From CAVPRW01 sp046727435 [NCBI: bacterium] (GTDB lineage Bacteria > Tectomicrobia > Entotheonellia > J063), in the NCBI GenBank assembly GCA_046727435.1, contig JBKPCR010000507.1:1-29157 (forward strand): DNA of 29,157 nt, given 5' to 3'. This document shows positions 1 through 7,515 of this stretch, piece after piece. The notes beneath the pieces are model-generated. The model searched no databases. It was not told where the DNA came from and was given only the letters and a program-made list of their open reading frames with translations. The first letter of the stretch is position 1, and each line of letters begins with the position of its first letter. The position numbers were made by a program, and so were the translations under genes.

Positions 1-1345
1 GCGGGCCGGGATGAACGTCGCCCGGCTGAATCTCTCGCACGGTACACCACACGATCACGCCCAGGTCATGGTCACGGTACGCCGTGTTGCGCAACGCCTT
101 GCGGTGCCCGTGGCCGTCCTCATGGACCTGCCCGGCCCAAAGTATCGCATTGGCCCGCTGAAAAGCGGCTCTGTCATCCTGAACAAAGGCGCGCGGCTCG
201 TCCTCACCACTCGCGCTGTGGAGGGAGACGCGCACGAGGTGCCAGTCAACCTTCCGACCCTGCCGCGGGATGTCCGGGAGGGCGATAGCGTGCTGCTCGA
301 CGACGGTGCGATGCAACTGAAAGTAGAGCGCGCCAGCCGCAGCGATGTCATCTGTCGTGTCATCGTTGGCGGCAGCCTGACCCCGGGGCGGGGGGTTGTC
401 GTGCCTGGGATGCGTACCTCAGGACCTTTCCTCACCCCACAGCTCAGAGGGCATCTCGAGTTCGCCATAGAACAGCAACCAGACTATCTGGCCCTGTCGT
501 TTGTGAGCGGCGCGCAGGACGTGGAGCAGGTGCGAGCACTGCTGCAGCAGCGTGGCGCTGACCTGCCAATCATTGCGAAGATCGAGCGCGGGCAGGCCCT
601 CAACCACATTAATGAGATTCTACTGGCCAGCGACGGCATCATGGTAGCTCGGGGTGATCTGGGCGTTGATATTCCCCTTGAGCAGCTTCCCATGGTGCAA
701 AAAGACATCATCCGCCGTTGCAATAAGCTCGATAAGCCAGTGATCACCGCCACGCAGATGCTGGAATCGATGGTTACCGCCGCTCGTCCCACCCGCGCCG
801 AAGTCACTGATGTCGCCAATGCCATCTTCGATGGCACCGACGCGGTCATGTTGTCGGCGGAAACCTCGATCGGCAAGCATCCGGTGCAGGCCGTGGTCAT
901 GATGGCCAAGATCGCCAGCACCACCGATAGCCAATTGCCCCACGAGCAGGTGCTGCAGGAGCGCGGTATGGCGCTGGGAGCGCAGATCGATGCCGCCATC
1001 AGCTATGATGCCTGTCGCACGGCGCACCAACTAGGGGCCAGGGCCATCGTGGCCTTCACACAGTCGGGGAGCACTGCCAGACGGGTCTCGAAGGGTCGTC
1101 CGAAGGTGCCGATCCTGGCGCTTACCTCCAGCGAGCTGGTTTCCAGGAGGTTGCAGCTCTGTTGGGGGATCCAGGTTTGTCAGGTCGTGGAACCGTCATC
1201 GGTCGAAGCCCTATTTGCCATCGGCGCGAAGCTTCCCAAGAGTCTAGGGCTGGCTAAAACTGGCGATCTGGTGGTGATAACGGCGGGGCTCCCGTTGCGG
1301 GTCACGGGAACGACGAATCTGCTCAAGGTGGAAAAAATTGCCTAG
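1..1345 (+). CDS. pyk: Pyruvate kinase, 5' end outside the window
   Basis: Catalyses phosphoenolpyruvate + ADP to pyruvate + ATP, the last step of glycolysis, in the cytosol. The frame is open to the first base: the codons before the ATG at 11 read R-A-G and join onto MNVARLNLSHG, the conserved N-terminal barrel segment, so the ATG at 11 is internal and only some 20-30 N-terminal residues are missing. Visible motifs are MDLPGPKYR, the B-domain insertion (about residues 60-130), IAKIERG with the catalytic lysine region, MVARGDLGVDIP (metal and substrate binding), the signature ITATQMLESM and DAVMLSAETSIGKHP. The C-terminal regulatory domain (AIVAFTQSGSTARRVSKGRP onward) is complete and the gene stops normally at 1345. 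No convincing terminator follows. The family assignment is secure; the isozyme type is not determined. Confidence 0.96.
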   Translation, partial: RAGMNVARLNLSHGTPHDHAQVMVTVRRVAQRLAVPVAVLMDLPGPKYRIGPLKSGSVILNKGARLVLTTRAVEGDAHEVPVNLPTLPRDVREGDSVLLDDGAMQLKVERASRSDVICRVIVGGSLTPGRGVVVPGMRTSGPFLTPQLRGHLEFAIEQQPDYLALSFVSGAQDVEQVRALLQQRGADLPIIAKIERGQALNHINEILLASDGIMVARGDLGVDIPLEQLPMVQKDIIRRCNKLDKPVITATQMLESMVTAARPTRAEVTDVANAIFDGTDAVMLSAETSIGKHPVQAVVMMAKIASTTDSQLPHEQVLQERGMALGAQIDAAISYDACRTAHQLGARAIVAFTQSGSTARRVSKGRPKVPILALTSSELVSRRLQLCWGIQVCQVVEPSSVEALFAIGAKLPKSLGLAKTGDLVVITAGLPLRVTGTTNLLKVEKIA

Positions 1346-1417
1346 AGACCCGGTAATTTATACTCTAGTGATTGGTCCGAAGCTGGCGGCGTGCCTGGAG
1401 ATTTGTGAAGGGGGGCG

Positions 1418-1606
1418 ATGTCGTTCACCGGACATGTCTCATCGGTGCGACCGGGCGTCTCTATCGTGCGACAGATAGGGGGATTTGACTGTGAGAGGGG
1501 ACCGCTTGCGCGCCGGCTCCGATGGGCACTGGAACCGGCGACCGTTGCCCAATGTCTGGTGACGGGAGGCTTCGATACGCCTGAAGAAAGGATAGCATTT
1601 GTATGA
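1418..1606 (+). CDS. Possible small ORF (62 aa), unrecognised
   Basis: A short frame that starts with ATG right behind a strong purine-rich ribosome-binding site (GAAGGGGGGCG). That is the main reason to list it. The product is basic in the middle (CERGPLARRLRW) with no motif, signal peptide or membrane segment that I recognise. It lies in the gap between pyk and the small minus-strand genes and does not overlap them. A 90-codon frame on the other strand covers the same DNA, and either or both may be chance in high-GC sequence. Confidence 0.22.
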   Translation: MSFTGHVSSVRPGVSIVRQIGGFDCERGPLARRLRWALEPATVAQCLVTGGFDTPEERIAFV

Positions 1607-1625
1607 CAGGACAACTGTGAGCTGC

Positions 1626-1790
1626 CTACCGCCGGAGGCGTATACGCCGCTGTGTCCCTCCCTGGCGTGTATCATGCTGGCAGAGCGGGCAAACCTTGTA
1701 ACCATCCCGCTCGTCCATGATGACGTGACAGTTGGGGCAAAAATCTTCATCTTGTGCAACCCCTGGCCCGCTGATCGTTAGAAACCGCAT
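1626..1790 (-). CDS. Small zinc-ribbon protein (54 aa)
   Basis: This frame encodes 54 residues with two CxxC knuckles, FCPNCHVIM and VCPLCQHD, 13 residues apart, followed by a basic tail ending RRIRLRR. Four cysteines in this spacing are the pattern of a zinc ribbon, so a zinc-binding role, perhaps nucleic-acid or protein contact through the basic tail, is inferred. The ATG at 1790 is preceded by GGAGACAGCC, a good ribosome-binding site at normal distance. It lies 63 bp downstream of another small minus-strand ORF (1854-2051) and could be co-transcribed with it. Two overlapping longer frames in this DNA lack the motif and are less credible. The specific function is unknown. Confidence 0.6.
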   Translation of the reverse strand: MRFLTISGPGVAQDEDFCPNCHVIMDERDGYKVCPLCQHDTRQGGTQRRIRLRR

Positions 1791-1853
1791 GGCTGTCTCC
1801 TTTGTTATGCACCATTGTCATGTGCAGATGCAGGGTTGATATGCGCCTCAGCC

Positions 1854-2051
1854 CTATGAGGCCTGACGTTGCAGTTCGGCGAGAGGCTCGCCATAGAACG
1901 CCCGGGCGCCGTAATGGGCGATCAGACCGTCTAAGACGTCGAGCTGTCGCTCAATGGTTTCGAGTGAATCTTCGTTGATGAGAAGCGTGATGGTGGTATA
2001 CGGCTCGCCGACGGTATCCATCCGGACATGCAGTTGCGGGTAAGGAAACAT
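1854..2051 (-). CDS. Small hypothetical protein (65 aa)
   Basis: I do not recognise a family. The 65-residue product begins MFPYPQLHVRMDTVGEPY, continues with a strand-like TITLLI segment, then two likely helices (SLETIERQLDVLDGLIAHYG and EPLAELQRQ). It is compact, soluble and mildly acidic, with no signal peptide or membrane segment. The start has a modest purine-rich stretch (AGAAAGGCGG) about 10 bases upstream. The zinc-ribbon microprotein follows 63 bp downstream on the same strand, which suggests a small two-gene unit. The amino-acid composition looks like real protein rather than a shadow frame, since no better frame covers this DNA. Confidence 0.5.
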   Translation of the reverse strand: MFPYPQLHVRMDTVGEPYTTITLLINEDSLETIERQLDVLDGLIAHYGARAFYGEPLAELQRQAS

Positions 2052-2732
2052 GTGATCTGACCGCCTTTCTATAGATATTGGCTGATGTGGGTTGCTTGCA
2101 CCAGCACCGATTTTCGCTATCAGAGACTCGCAGGGACGCTGTCGTAGGAGCGATTCTGTGAGTCTCTTGCGTTCGTATCAAGTGCAAGTGCTATGCCACC
2201 ATGAGGGACTGGCTCCACCATCTGGATATCTCGTCTCCCGAGGCGCTCTCTAAACAGCTGCGAATACGGGCGATCATTGTTATGACGCCTCGTGACAACT
2301 ATACCCACATCTACTAAGGTGCTCGAAGCAGATGTCGCAGATGTGAACCGCGAGTACAGCCAAGGGGTGTAAAACCTCTGTCAATAGCGGGCTTGAGCTG
2401 TCTACTCCCCTGAATCGCGCAGCCCCTACAAGTACATTCTCAGCAAACTCGCACCCCCATCTGACAATTGCCAGACAATTCACCCCACCAGCTCCCTCCA
2501 TCTCCTATAACCTATCGGCCTGCCCCGTAGCGAACCTTCCCCCCCTGACACGACCTGTGAGTACTGCCACGGCCGGGCGCGTGTCAACACCGGCTGGCCT
2601 CCGTCACCGGCGCCGACGCGCTGGCGCAGACGGCCTCTACGGTGGAACGGACCCTGTTCCGGCGGCGGGCCACGATGGATTTTTGTCACACTCAAACGAT
2701 ATTGCCCACGGCCGGCGCCGACCAGACCACTC
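2052..2732. other. Gene-poor gap, nothing recognised
   Basis: No frame here has a convincing start, ribosome-binding site or recognisable product. Several 60-150 codon frames exist on the minus strand, but they look like chance opens in high-GC DNA and one of them runs through the CRISPR-like repeats. Confidence 0.5.
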
Positions 2733-2843
2733 GGCCGCAGAACCGCAGATTCCCTGGAAGGGATTGAAACCACTTGATACCTCCCGTGGACCGTGATATA
2801 CACCTGGCCGCAGCGGTGCAGATTCCCTGGAAGGGCTGCAAAT
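2733..2843. repeat. Degenerate CRISPR-like repeat pair
   Basis: Two 38-bp units start at 2733 and 2806, 73 bp apart. They share GGCCGCAG, then four different bases, then an identical 18-bp core GCAGATTCCCTGGAAGGG (2745-2762 and 2818-2835). The first copy ends ATTGAAAC, the 3' end typical of many type I and III CRISPR repeats; the second has decayed to CTGCAAAT. The core holds a short dyad (TCCC...GGGA). A 73-bp period equals a repeat of about 37 plus a spacer of about 36. No cas genes or further copies are visible, so this is at best a relic or orphan array; a simple short duplication is the alternative. Confidence 0.35.
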
Positions 2844-3096
2844 TTCATAAAGTCAACGCTGGCAGCCACGAAACTGCATCTGCCGACGTGCGCGTCCAGC
2901 AGGATTTCGCCCCCGTCCACTCCAGCTGGGCCGCGCACCCTGAGTGGTTCTATATATGCTCACCGATAAAGTGCAGAAACTCGCTCAGGTCGAGACCCTA
3001 CCCTGCGTGTTGCAACCGCTCGCACTTCGAGCGAACCGTCAGCACATTAGTTTGGACCAGAGGAATGGCCCAGCATGAAGGGAGGGCAGCACGATC
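2844..3096. other. Upstream region of the sugar isomerase-like gene
   Basis: No recognisable gene. A 40-codon frame at 2956-3078 (starting MLTDKVQKLAQ) lies just upstream of the next gene but has no supporting ribosome-binding site. The purine-rich stretch AAGGGAGGG at 3078-3086 is the probable ribosome-binding site of the gene starting at 3097. Confidence 0.4.
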
Positions 3097-3909
3097 ATGA
3101 ACTTGCGTGATCGAATCGGGTACGACGCGGGTGGCACACCCCTTGAGGACGCACTGGCATGGGCGGCGGCCAACGCCTTGCACTACGTTGACTTCAACGC
3201 CGACCGCGGGCGGAATCACCTGGACTCCTGGAGCGACGACCGCATACAGGGAGTGCGCGAGACCTGTATGCGCCACGACATCCACCTGGGCCTGCATACC
3301 GCTTCTGCCGTCAATGTGGCGGAGCTCTCACCATACGTCAGCGATGCCGTGGATGCCTATCTGCGGGCCAACATCGATGTCGCCATGAGGCTGGGGTGCG
3401 AGTGGCTCGTCGTGCACGGCGGCTACCATTTCAGCAGCGACATCGATGCGCGGAAGGCTGCCTCCTTGGAGCGCCTGAAGCGTGCGGTGGCGTATGCAGA
3501 GCAGGCCAAGGCCCACTTGCTCCTGGAAAATCTCAACTTCGAGCCCAATGACGCGGAGATCCACTACCTGGCACACAACGTCGACGAGTGCCGCTACTAC
3601 TTCGAGGCCATCTCGTCGGCTCATTTCGGCTGGGCCTTCACCGTCAACCACGCCAATCTCGTTCCAGAGGGGATCAACGGCTTCATCGACGCCTTCGGCA
3701 TTAGCCGCATCGGCGAGATACGCCTCGCTGATAACCTGGGCGACAAGGAAGTGCACCTGAATCCGGGCGAGGGGAATATCGATTTTGCGTCGCTGTTTAC
3801 ACGGCTGGAATCCGCCGGCTATCAGGACCATTATATGATGGCTTTCGGCAATCAGGCGGACAAGCTGGCCGCACGCGACGTCTTCGAGCAGTACAGCCGC
3901 ACTGTGTAA
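3097..3909 (+). CDS. Sugar phosphate isomerase/epimerase-like TIM barrel
   Basis: A 270-residue protein of the xylose isomerase-like / AP endonuclease 2 superfamily (TIM barrel). Such proteins bind divalent metal and isomerise or epimerise sugars or inositols, or act as AP endonucleases (endonuclease IV). Metal-ligand-type residues are in place: H107 in LVVHGGYHF, E144 in LLLENLNF, H185 in VNHANL, D212 in RLADNLG and H220 with the glycine motif HLNPGEGNIDF typical of the family. No signal peptide, so cytosolic. The ATG is preceded by AAGGGAGGG about 10 bases upstream. The gene stands alone, convergent with the NfeD-like gene across a hairpin. The substrate cannot be told from sequence; epimerase/isomerase is more likely than DNA repair, because nfo proteins are more strongly conserved. 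Confidence 0.85.
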   Translation: MNLRDRIGYDAGGTPLEDALAWAAANALHYVDFNADRGRNHLDSWSDDRIQGVRETCMRHDIHLGLHTASAVNVAELSPYVSDAVDAYLRANIDVAMRLGCEWLVVHGGYHFSSDIDARKAASLERLKRAVAYAEQAKAHLLLENLNFEPNDAEIHYLAHNVDECRYYFEAISSAHFGWAFTVNHANLVPEGINGFIDAFGISRIGEIRLADNLGDKEVHLNPGEGNIDFASLFTRLESAGYQDHYMMAFGNQADKLAARDVFEQYSRTV

Positions 3910-3973
3910 AGCTAGGGTGAGGACATGCGTGCGCATCACGCTGGCAGGAGCCTGCGGACGACCATAATCTCTG

Positions 3974-4008
3974 GCGCTCCACGCGCAGGCACATTCGCGC
4001 TGGAGCGC
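3974..4008. terminator. Hairpin between convergent genes
   Basis: GCGCTCCACGCG pairs with CGCG-C-TGGAGCGC around a 10-base loop: 12 base pairs with a single bulged C. It sits between two convergent genes, where a bidirectional terminator is expected, but there is no T-tract on either side. Intrinsic termination is therefore uncertain; it could also protect mRNA 3' ends. Confidence 0.35.
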
Positions 4009-4040
4009 TCATGACGGCGGTGTGTCGCGCTCGACGCTGA

Positions 4041-4715
4041 TTATGTCTTGGCTATGGACTCCACCGGAGGCGGCGCGCGATCGACATACAGCGTCAAACG
4101 CTCGACAGCGATCACTTCCACGCGTGCGCCAGCAGCAATCGGTTCGCCGCTCAGCGACACCGCGTTCCACAATTCCCCCTGGTAGTCCACTTTCCCCACC
4201 GGTGTGAGGGGCTTGACGACGGTGGCCAGGCGATAGATCATACCCTCAGCCCCGGACCACGTGCGGCTGTCATATTGGTAGTGCAAAGGGCCGTGAAACC
4301 GCTCATAGCGCATGATATAGCCCGCCAGGACAGCGCCGCTGGTGAGACCAAAGGTGGCGACCATTACCGCCCACCAGACGCCTGACAGAGCCGAGAGCAG
4401 CACGCCTATCACGAGTACCATGCCGATTGGGATGGCCAGATAAGGATTATATCCTACAGCACTCAGGAGCACCTCGACGATACTGAGGTAGTGCACGAAG
4501 ATTTTGTTGCGCTCGAAGTGCCGGTCACGCCGGGCGATGCGACGAGAAAGGTGCCGCCAATGCCAAACCGCGTAGAAACTCCCGGCTACCACCCCGAAGA
4601 CGATGGCCGTCCAGTGCGCCCGCGGCTGCACACGCACCAGCCAGAGCACGATGGCGCACACGACGGCCCAAACCATTACCTTAGGTAACACCCGCACCTG
4701 CTTCACGCCTGGCAT
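4041..4715 (-). CDS. Membrane protein with NfeD-like C-terminal domain
   Basis: About 224 residues. The N-terminal part has two hydrophobic segments (near KVMVWAVVCAIVLWL and WTAIVFGVVAGSFYAVW), a basic cytosolic loop (WRHLSRRIARRDRHFERNK), and a long hydrophobic region of two helices (AIPIGMVLVIGVLLSALS and WWAVMVATFGLTSGAVLAGY). The last 60 residues match the OB-fold pattern of NfeD: LATVVKPLTPVGKV, then GELWNAVSLSGEPIAAGARVEV and a final LYVDR strand. NfeD proteins normally partner a stomatin-like protein or a ClpP-class membrane protease; neither is next door. I chose the ATG at 4715 because GGGAG lies 7 bases upstream; a GTG at 4736 would add seven residues and lacks a site. Confidence 0.7.
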   Translation of the reverse strand: MPGVKQVRVLPKVMVWAVVCAIVLWLVRVQPRAHWTAIVFGVVAGSFYAVWHWRHLSRRIARRDRHFERNKIFVHYLSIVEVLLSAVGYNPYLAIPIGMVLVIGVLLSALSGVWWAVMVATFGLTSGAVLAGYIMRYERFHGPLHYQYDSRTWSGAEGMIYRLATVVKPLTPVGKVDYQGELWNAVSLSGEPIAAGARVEVIAVERLTLYVDRAPPPVESIAKT

Positions 4716-5187
4716 CGCGGCGCTCCCGACCACCACAGTGAGGCCCTGTCTGCAGGCTATCCCGGACGCTTGACAGGTAACAGCATCATCGGCGCCAACG
4801 CACCGCGACCCTACGCTATGAGTCCCTGCTTTTGTAAATCCTTACCCTTGGCGAGCTGAGACATAGCGATCCCTCCGTGGAACATCTGCCCTTTGCCCTT
4901 GGGGTCGGCAGTGACCCGCTCGTACGGGGCCCCGATGTTCTTGTGCGCACGAGCAACCGGTGAAAAATCTCGCTAGGCTGCCGTAAAAAATGCCTTTAGC
5001 CAACATTCATGATCCTGTCCAGTCTTCGTATGTCAGAGCCTGGCGTCTCCAACCCTCTTGCACGTGTGTTTGCGGGTGCAGTAGTATACGTCCCGTTTTT
5101 GCATGATACGACCCGTAAGATGGGGAGTGCTGGAGGCACGATATCAAGGCCCTGCCCGAACCTGCGCTGTGAGGATATCCGACAGCT
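4716..5187. other. Intergenic region with a possible gene remnant
   Basis: No complete gene. On the minus strand a frame open from 4972 to a stop at 4811-4813 encodes 53 residues of protein-like composition (segments HKNIGAPYERVTADPKGKG and SQLAKGKDLQKQGLIA) but has no start codon before its last 24 codons and is preceded by a stop at 4973-4975. It may be the 3' end of a lost gene. I do not recognise the family. Confidence 0.25.
5058..5087 (+). promoter_or_regulatory. Weak sigma70-like promoter upstream of the GT39 gene
   Basis: TTGCAC (5058-5063) and TAGTAT (5082-5087) are separated by 18 bp. The -35 matches three and the -10 four of six consensus bases. It would give a leader of about 95 bases to the glycosyltransferase start. 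Confidence 0.25.
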
Positions 5188-6876
5188 ATGCAACAACAAC
5201 GTTTCATGACCATCGTGCTCATGCCTCTTCTGGGTCTCCTGACGCTCGCCGCTGTGCTTCTCTTCCCCGGTCTAGGGGCCTCCCCAATCGAGCGCGCGGA
5301 GATCTACTTCCTCGACGGTGCCCGCAACATGGTAGAGCGCCAGGATTACCTGGTCCCATACTACCGCGGCCAGCCGTTTTTCGATAAGCCAGCGCTGACC
5401 TACTGGCTGATGGCGGCCGCCTTCCAGACCTTCGGGTTCACACTCGCGGCCGCCCGCCTGGTGTCAGTTCTGGTCGCGCTCCTCGCCCTGACTGCCACGG
5501 TCTGGCTTGGGGTCCAGCTCTTCGACCGCCGTACGGCAGTATATGGTGGCATCATCCTCGCCACCACCCTAGGCTTCGTCAGCTTCGGGCGCCTGGCCAT
5601 GTCGGACATGCTGTTGACGCTCTGGTCGACGCTGGCCATGGCGCTAGCGGTGGCGGCGTTCCGCGATGGCAATGCTTCTGGCTGGTACATCCCCGTCGTG
5701 GGGGTTGTCCTGGGACTGGGGTTCCAGACCAAGGGCCCGGTGGCGGTGCTCCTGCCCGGTCTGGGCATCCTCGCCCTGCTCTGGCAGCGGCGTCGACAAC
5801 GGTGGCCCATCCCGCTGTGGCAGCTCTTGCTGGCGCTGGCACTCTTCGCCGTCGTCGGGCTCGGCTGGTTCGCGATCATCTATCGACGGTTGGGTGCGGA
5901 ACCTCTCGCTCACTTCTTTCTGCGGGAAAATTTGGAGCGTTTCGCGGCTGCCACCTACGATGTCGGTCGCCGCGCCTGGTGGTACTATTTCCCGGCGTAT
6001 CTGGCCTTTGGATTGCCCTGGTCCCCGTTCCTGGCCGTGGCCAGCTGGCACGTTGTGCGGGGTGACCCGGAAGACCGGCACAGTCGTCTGCTCTTGGGAT
6101 GGATGGGGCTGATGGCCGTCCTGCTCAGTCTCTCCCGTGGCAAGATCGACTATTATCTGCTGCCACTGCTGCCCCCGGCGTCCCTGGTGATCGGTCGCTA
6201 TTTTAGTACTGTGCCATGGGGGCGACTTGACCACATCTGGGGGCGTGTCGTCTTGCTGCTGGTGGGCCTGCTGGTGGTTGTGACGCCTGCTGCCATCTGG
6301 CAGTTGCCCAGCGACTGGCTGCCGCCGCCTGTGCTTGTCCTGGCGCTTGCCCTTCTCCTGCTGGGTGGCAGTCTGGCCTGCCTGATGACGGCCCGATCCG
6401 TCATACCCCAGCGCACCCTGGCCGCCGTAAGTACTGCTGCCGCACTCCTCTTCTTCAGCGTCAACGCGGTGTTCTTGCCCGCCTTTCGAGCGGCGCAGCC
6501 ACAGCAGGCGGTAGTCGAGGATGTGCTGCGTGTGCGACAGCATCAACCCGAAGCTGCGCTGATCTTCTGCGCAGACCACGCCCGTCTTCAGCGCGACCTG
6601 CTCTTTCACACTCGTGTGGTGGCCCAACAACGCTGTGACCTCAAGGCTGCGGCCTCCTCACCGCAGCCCCTGCTCCTGCTCCTGCAAGCGGAGGAACGCG
6701 CCGCGCTGGTCGCGCTGCGCGAGTTAGGGGAATATCGCTATCTCCCCGCCTCGGCTCTGACACTACGTGGTTTTCTGGCTGGCCTGCAACCCGCGACGGT
6801 GATCCTGTTGGCGAACGAGACCATCGAGGCACGTGAGACGGAAGTGAACCGACACCTCGGGCCAACTCCCCCCTGA
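5188..6876 (+). CDS. ArnT/PMT-type glycosyltransferase (GT39 family)
   Basis: A 562-residue integral inner-membrane GT-C transferase. It moves a sugar from a polyprenyl-phosphate donor to an acceptor on the periplasmic side; in ArnT the acceptor is lipid A, in PMTs a protein. The first periplasmic loop carries the family's acidic site in SPIERAEIYFLDGARNM (residues 32-48), followed by PYYRGQPFFDKPALTYWL, the usual ArnT/PMT signature. About ten hydrophobic helices follow up to residue 430. A conserved loop, HFFLRENLERF, and WWYYFPAYLAFGLPWSPF lie near 250-280. The last 120 residues form a soluble domain. The start has GAGGA about 12 bases upstream; M7 is an alternative. There are no arn genes nearby, so neither the donor nor the acceptor can be named. 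Confidence 0.88.
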   Translation: MQQQRFMTIVLMPLLGLLTLAAVLLFPGLGASPIERAEIYFLDGARNMVERQDYLVPYYRGQPFFDKPALTYWLMAAAFQTFGFTLAAARLVSVLVALLALTATVWLGVQLFDRRTAVYGGIILATTLGFVSFGRLAMSDMLLTLWSTLAMALAVAAFRDGNASGWYIPVVGVVLGLGFQTKGPVAVLLPGLGILALLWQRRRQRWPIPLWQLLLALALFAVVGLGWFAIIYRRLGAEPLAHFFLRENLERFAAATYDVGRRAWWYYFPAYLAFGLPWSPFLAVASWHVVRGDPEDRHSRLLLGWMGLMAVLLSLSRGKIDYYLLPLLPPASLVIGRYFSTVPWGRLDHIWGRVVLLLVGLLVVVTPAAIWQLPSDWLPPPVLVLALALLLLGGSLACLMTARSVIPQRTLAAVSTAAALLFFSVNAVFLPAFRAAQPQQAVVEDVLRVRQHQPEAALIFCADHARLQRDLLFHTRVVAQQRCDLKAAASSPQPLLLLLQAEERAALVALRELGEYRYLPASALTLRGFLAGLQPATVILLANETIEARETEVNRHLGPTPP

Positions 6877-6959
6877 GACTTGGGCGAGTATCACGCCTAT
6901 CTGTAGCGGGAAGCCCAGTTCCCAGACTAGCGCCAACAGGACACCGCGGCGCGGGTAGA

Positions 6960-7379
6960 TTAGAAATCATAATAATTTCTACCGGTCTTGCAACTCTCCA
7001 CCGCGAGCCTGGACATCTCGAACAGGGGTTGCGGCAGGTTGTCGAGATCATACCATTCCCAGGCGCCTGAGGCCTCTGGCTCCAGGACCTCTGGCGTACC
7101 GCTGCGCCAATCCGCCAACAGACCGACATGCACGTAGTGTCGAGGCGCGTAGGTCTGCACATTCGCAACAAATTGGAAGCGCACATTGCCAATCGTGATA
7201 CCGCATTCTTCCAACGTCTCGCGCTGTGCGCACTGTTCAAACGATTCCGGATACTCAAGGTGTCCTCCAGGGAAGGCATATTCGCCTGCGCCATGGGAAC
7301 CTCGTCTTTGGCCAAGCAGCACCGAGCCATCCTTGATAATCATCACTCCGACGCCGACTTGTGGTTGGTTATGCGCCAT
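6960..7379 (-). CDS. NUDIX hydrolase
   Basis: A 139-residue protein that hydrolyses nucleoside diphosphates linked to another moiety, in the cytosol. The Nudix box is perfect: G39-x5-E45-x7-R53-E54-T-L-E57-E58-C-G60-I61 (GGHLEYPESFEQ...RETLEECGI), with the Mg2+-binding glutamates E57 and E58. The N-terminal VGVGVMIIKDGSVLLGQRRGS and the C-terminal WEWYDLDNLP fit the MutT/NUDT15-type dNTP-cleaning or ADP-ribose branches, but the substrate is not determinable. The ATG has GAGGAGA about 4 bases upstream. It is convergent with the glycosyltransferase and transcribed as a single gene. Confidence 0.92.
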   Translation of the reverse strand: MAHNQPQVGVGVMIIKDGSVLLGQRRGSHGAGEYAFPGGHLEYPESFEQCAQRETLEECGITIGNVRFQFVANVQTYAPRHYVHVGLLADWRSGTPEVLEPEASGAWEWYDLDNLPQPLFEMSRLAVESCKTGRNYYDF

Positions 7380-7515
7380 ACACTCTCCTCACGATCCCTG
7401 CGGGGAACATCTTTACGTTCGCCTTCAAAGCCGGCGACCCTCTAGTAGGGAGGCGTGAAGCGGTCAAGAGTGCTGAACGCGCGGCGGCAGCCGGTGTCTG
7501 CCAGCCTCCAGACGC

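Noticed and set aside
2660-2697. A third CRISPR-like repeat, 73 bp upstream of the first, ending in CAAAC
   Set aside because: Beyond the last few bases the match is at chance level (about 7 of 23 positions).
2480-2938. 152-codon minus-strand frame
   Set aside because: It runs through both CRISPR-like repeat units, is arginine- and glycine-rich as expected of chance frames in GC-rich DNA, and has no recognisable motif.
2956-3078. 40-codon plus-strand frame before the isomerase-like gene
   Set aside because: No ribosome site and no family resemblance; a leader peptide cannot be argued from this alone.
5644-6630. 328-codon minus-strand frame inside the glycosyltransferase gene
   Set aside because: It is a shadow of the GT39 gene; the composition (H, Q, E and R rich) is that of an antisense frame, and the plus-strand product has clear family motifs.
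6877-6959. Possible terminator between the glycosyltransferase and NUDIX genes (TGGGC...GCCCA)
   Set aside because: The stem is only five base pairs with a long loop and no T-tract.
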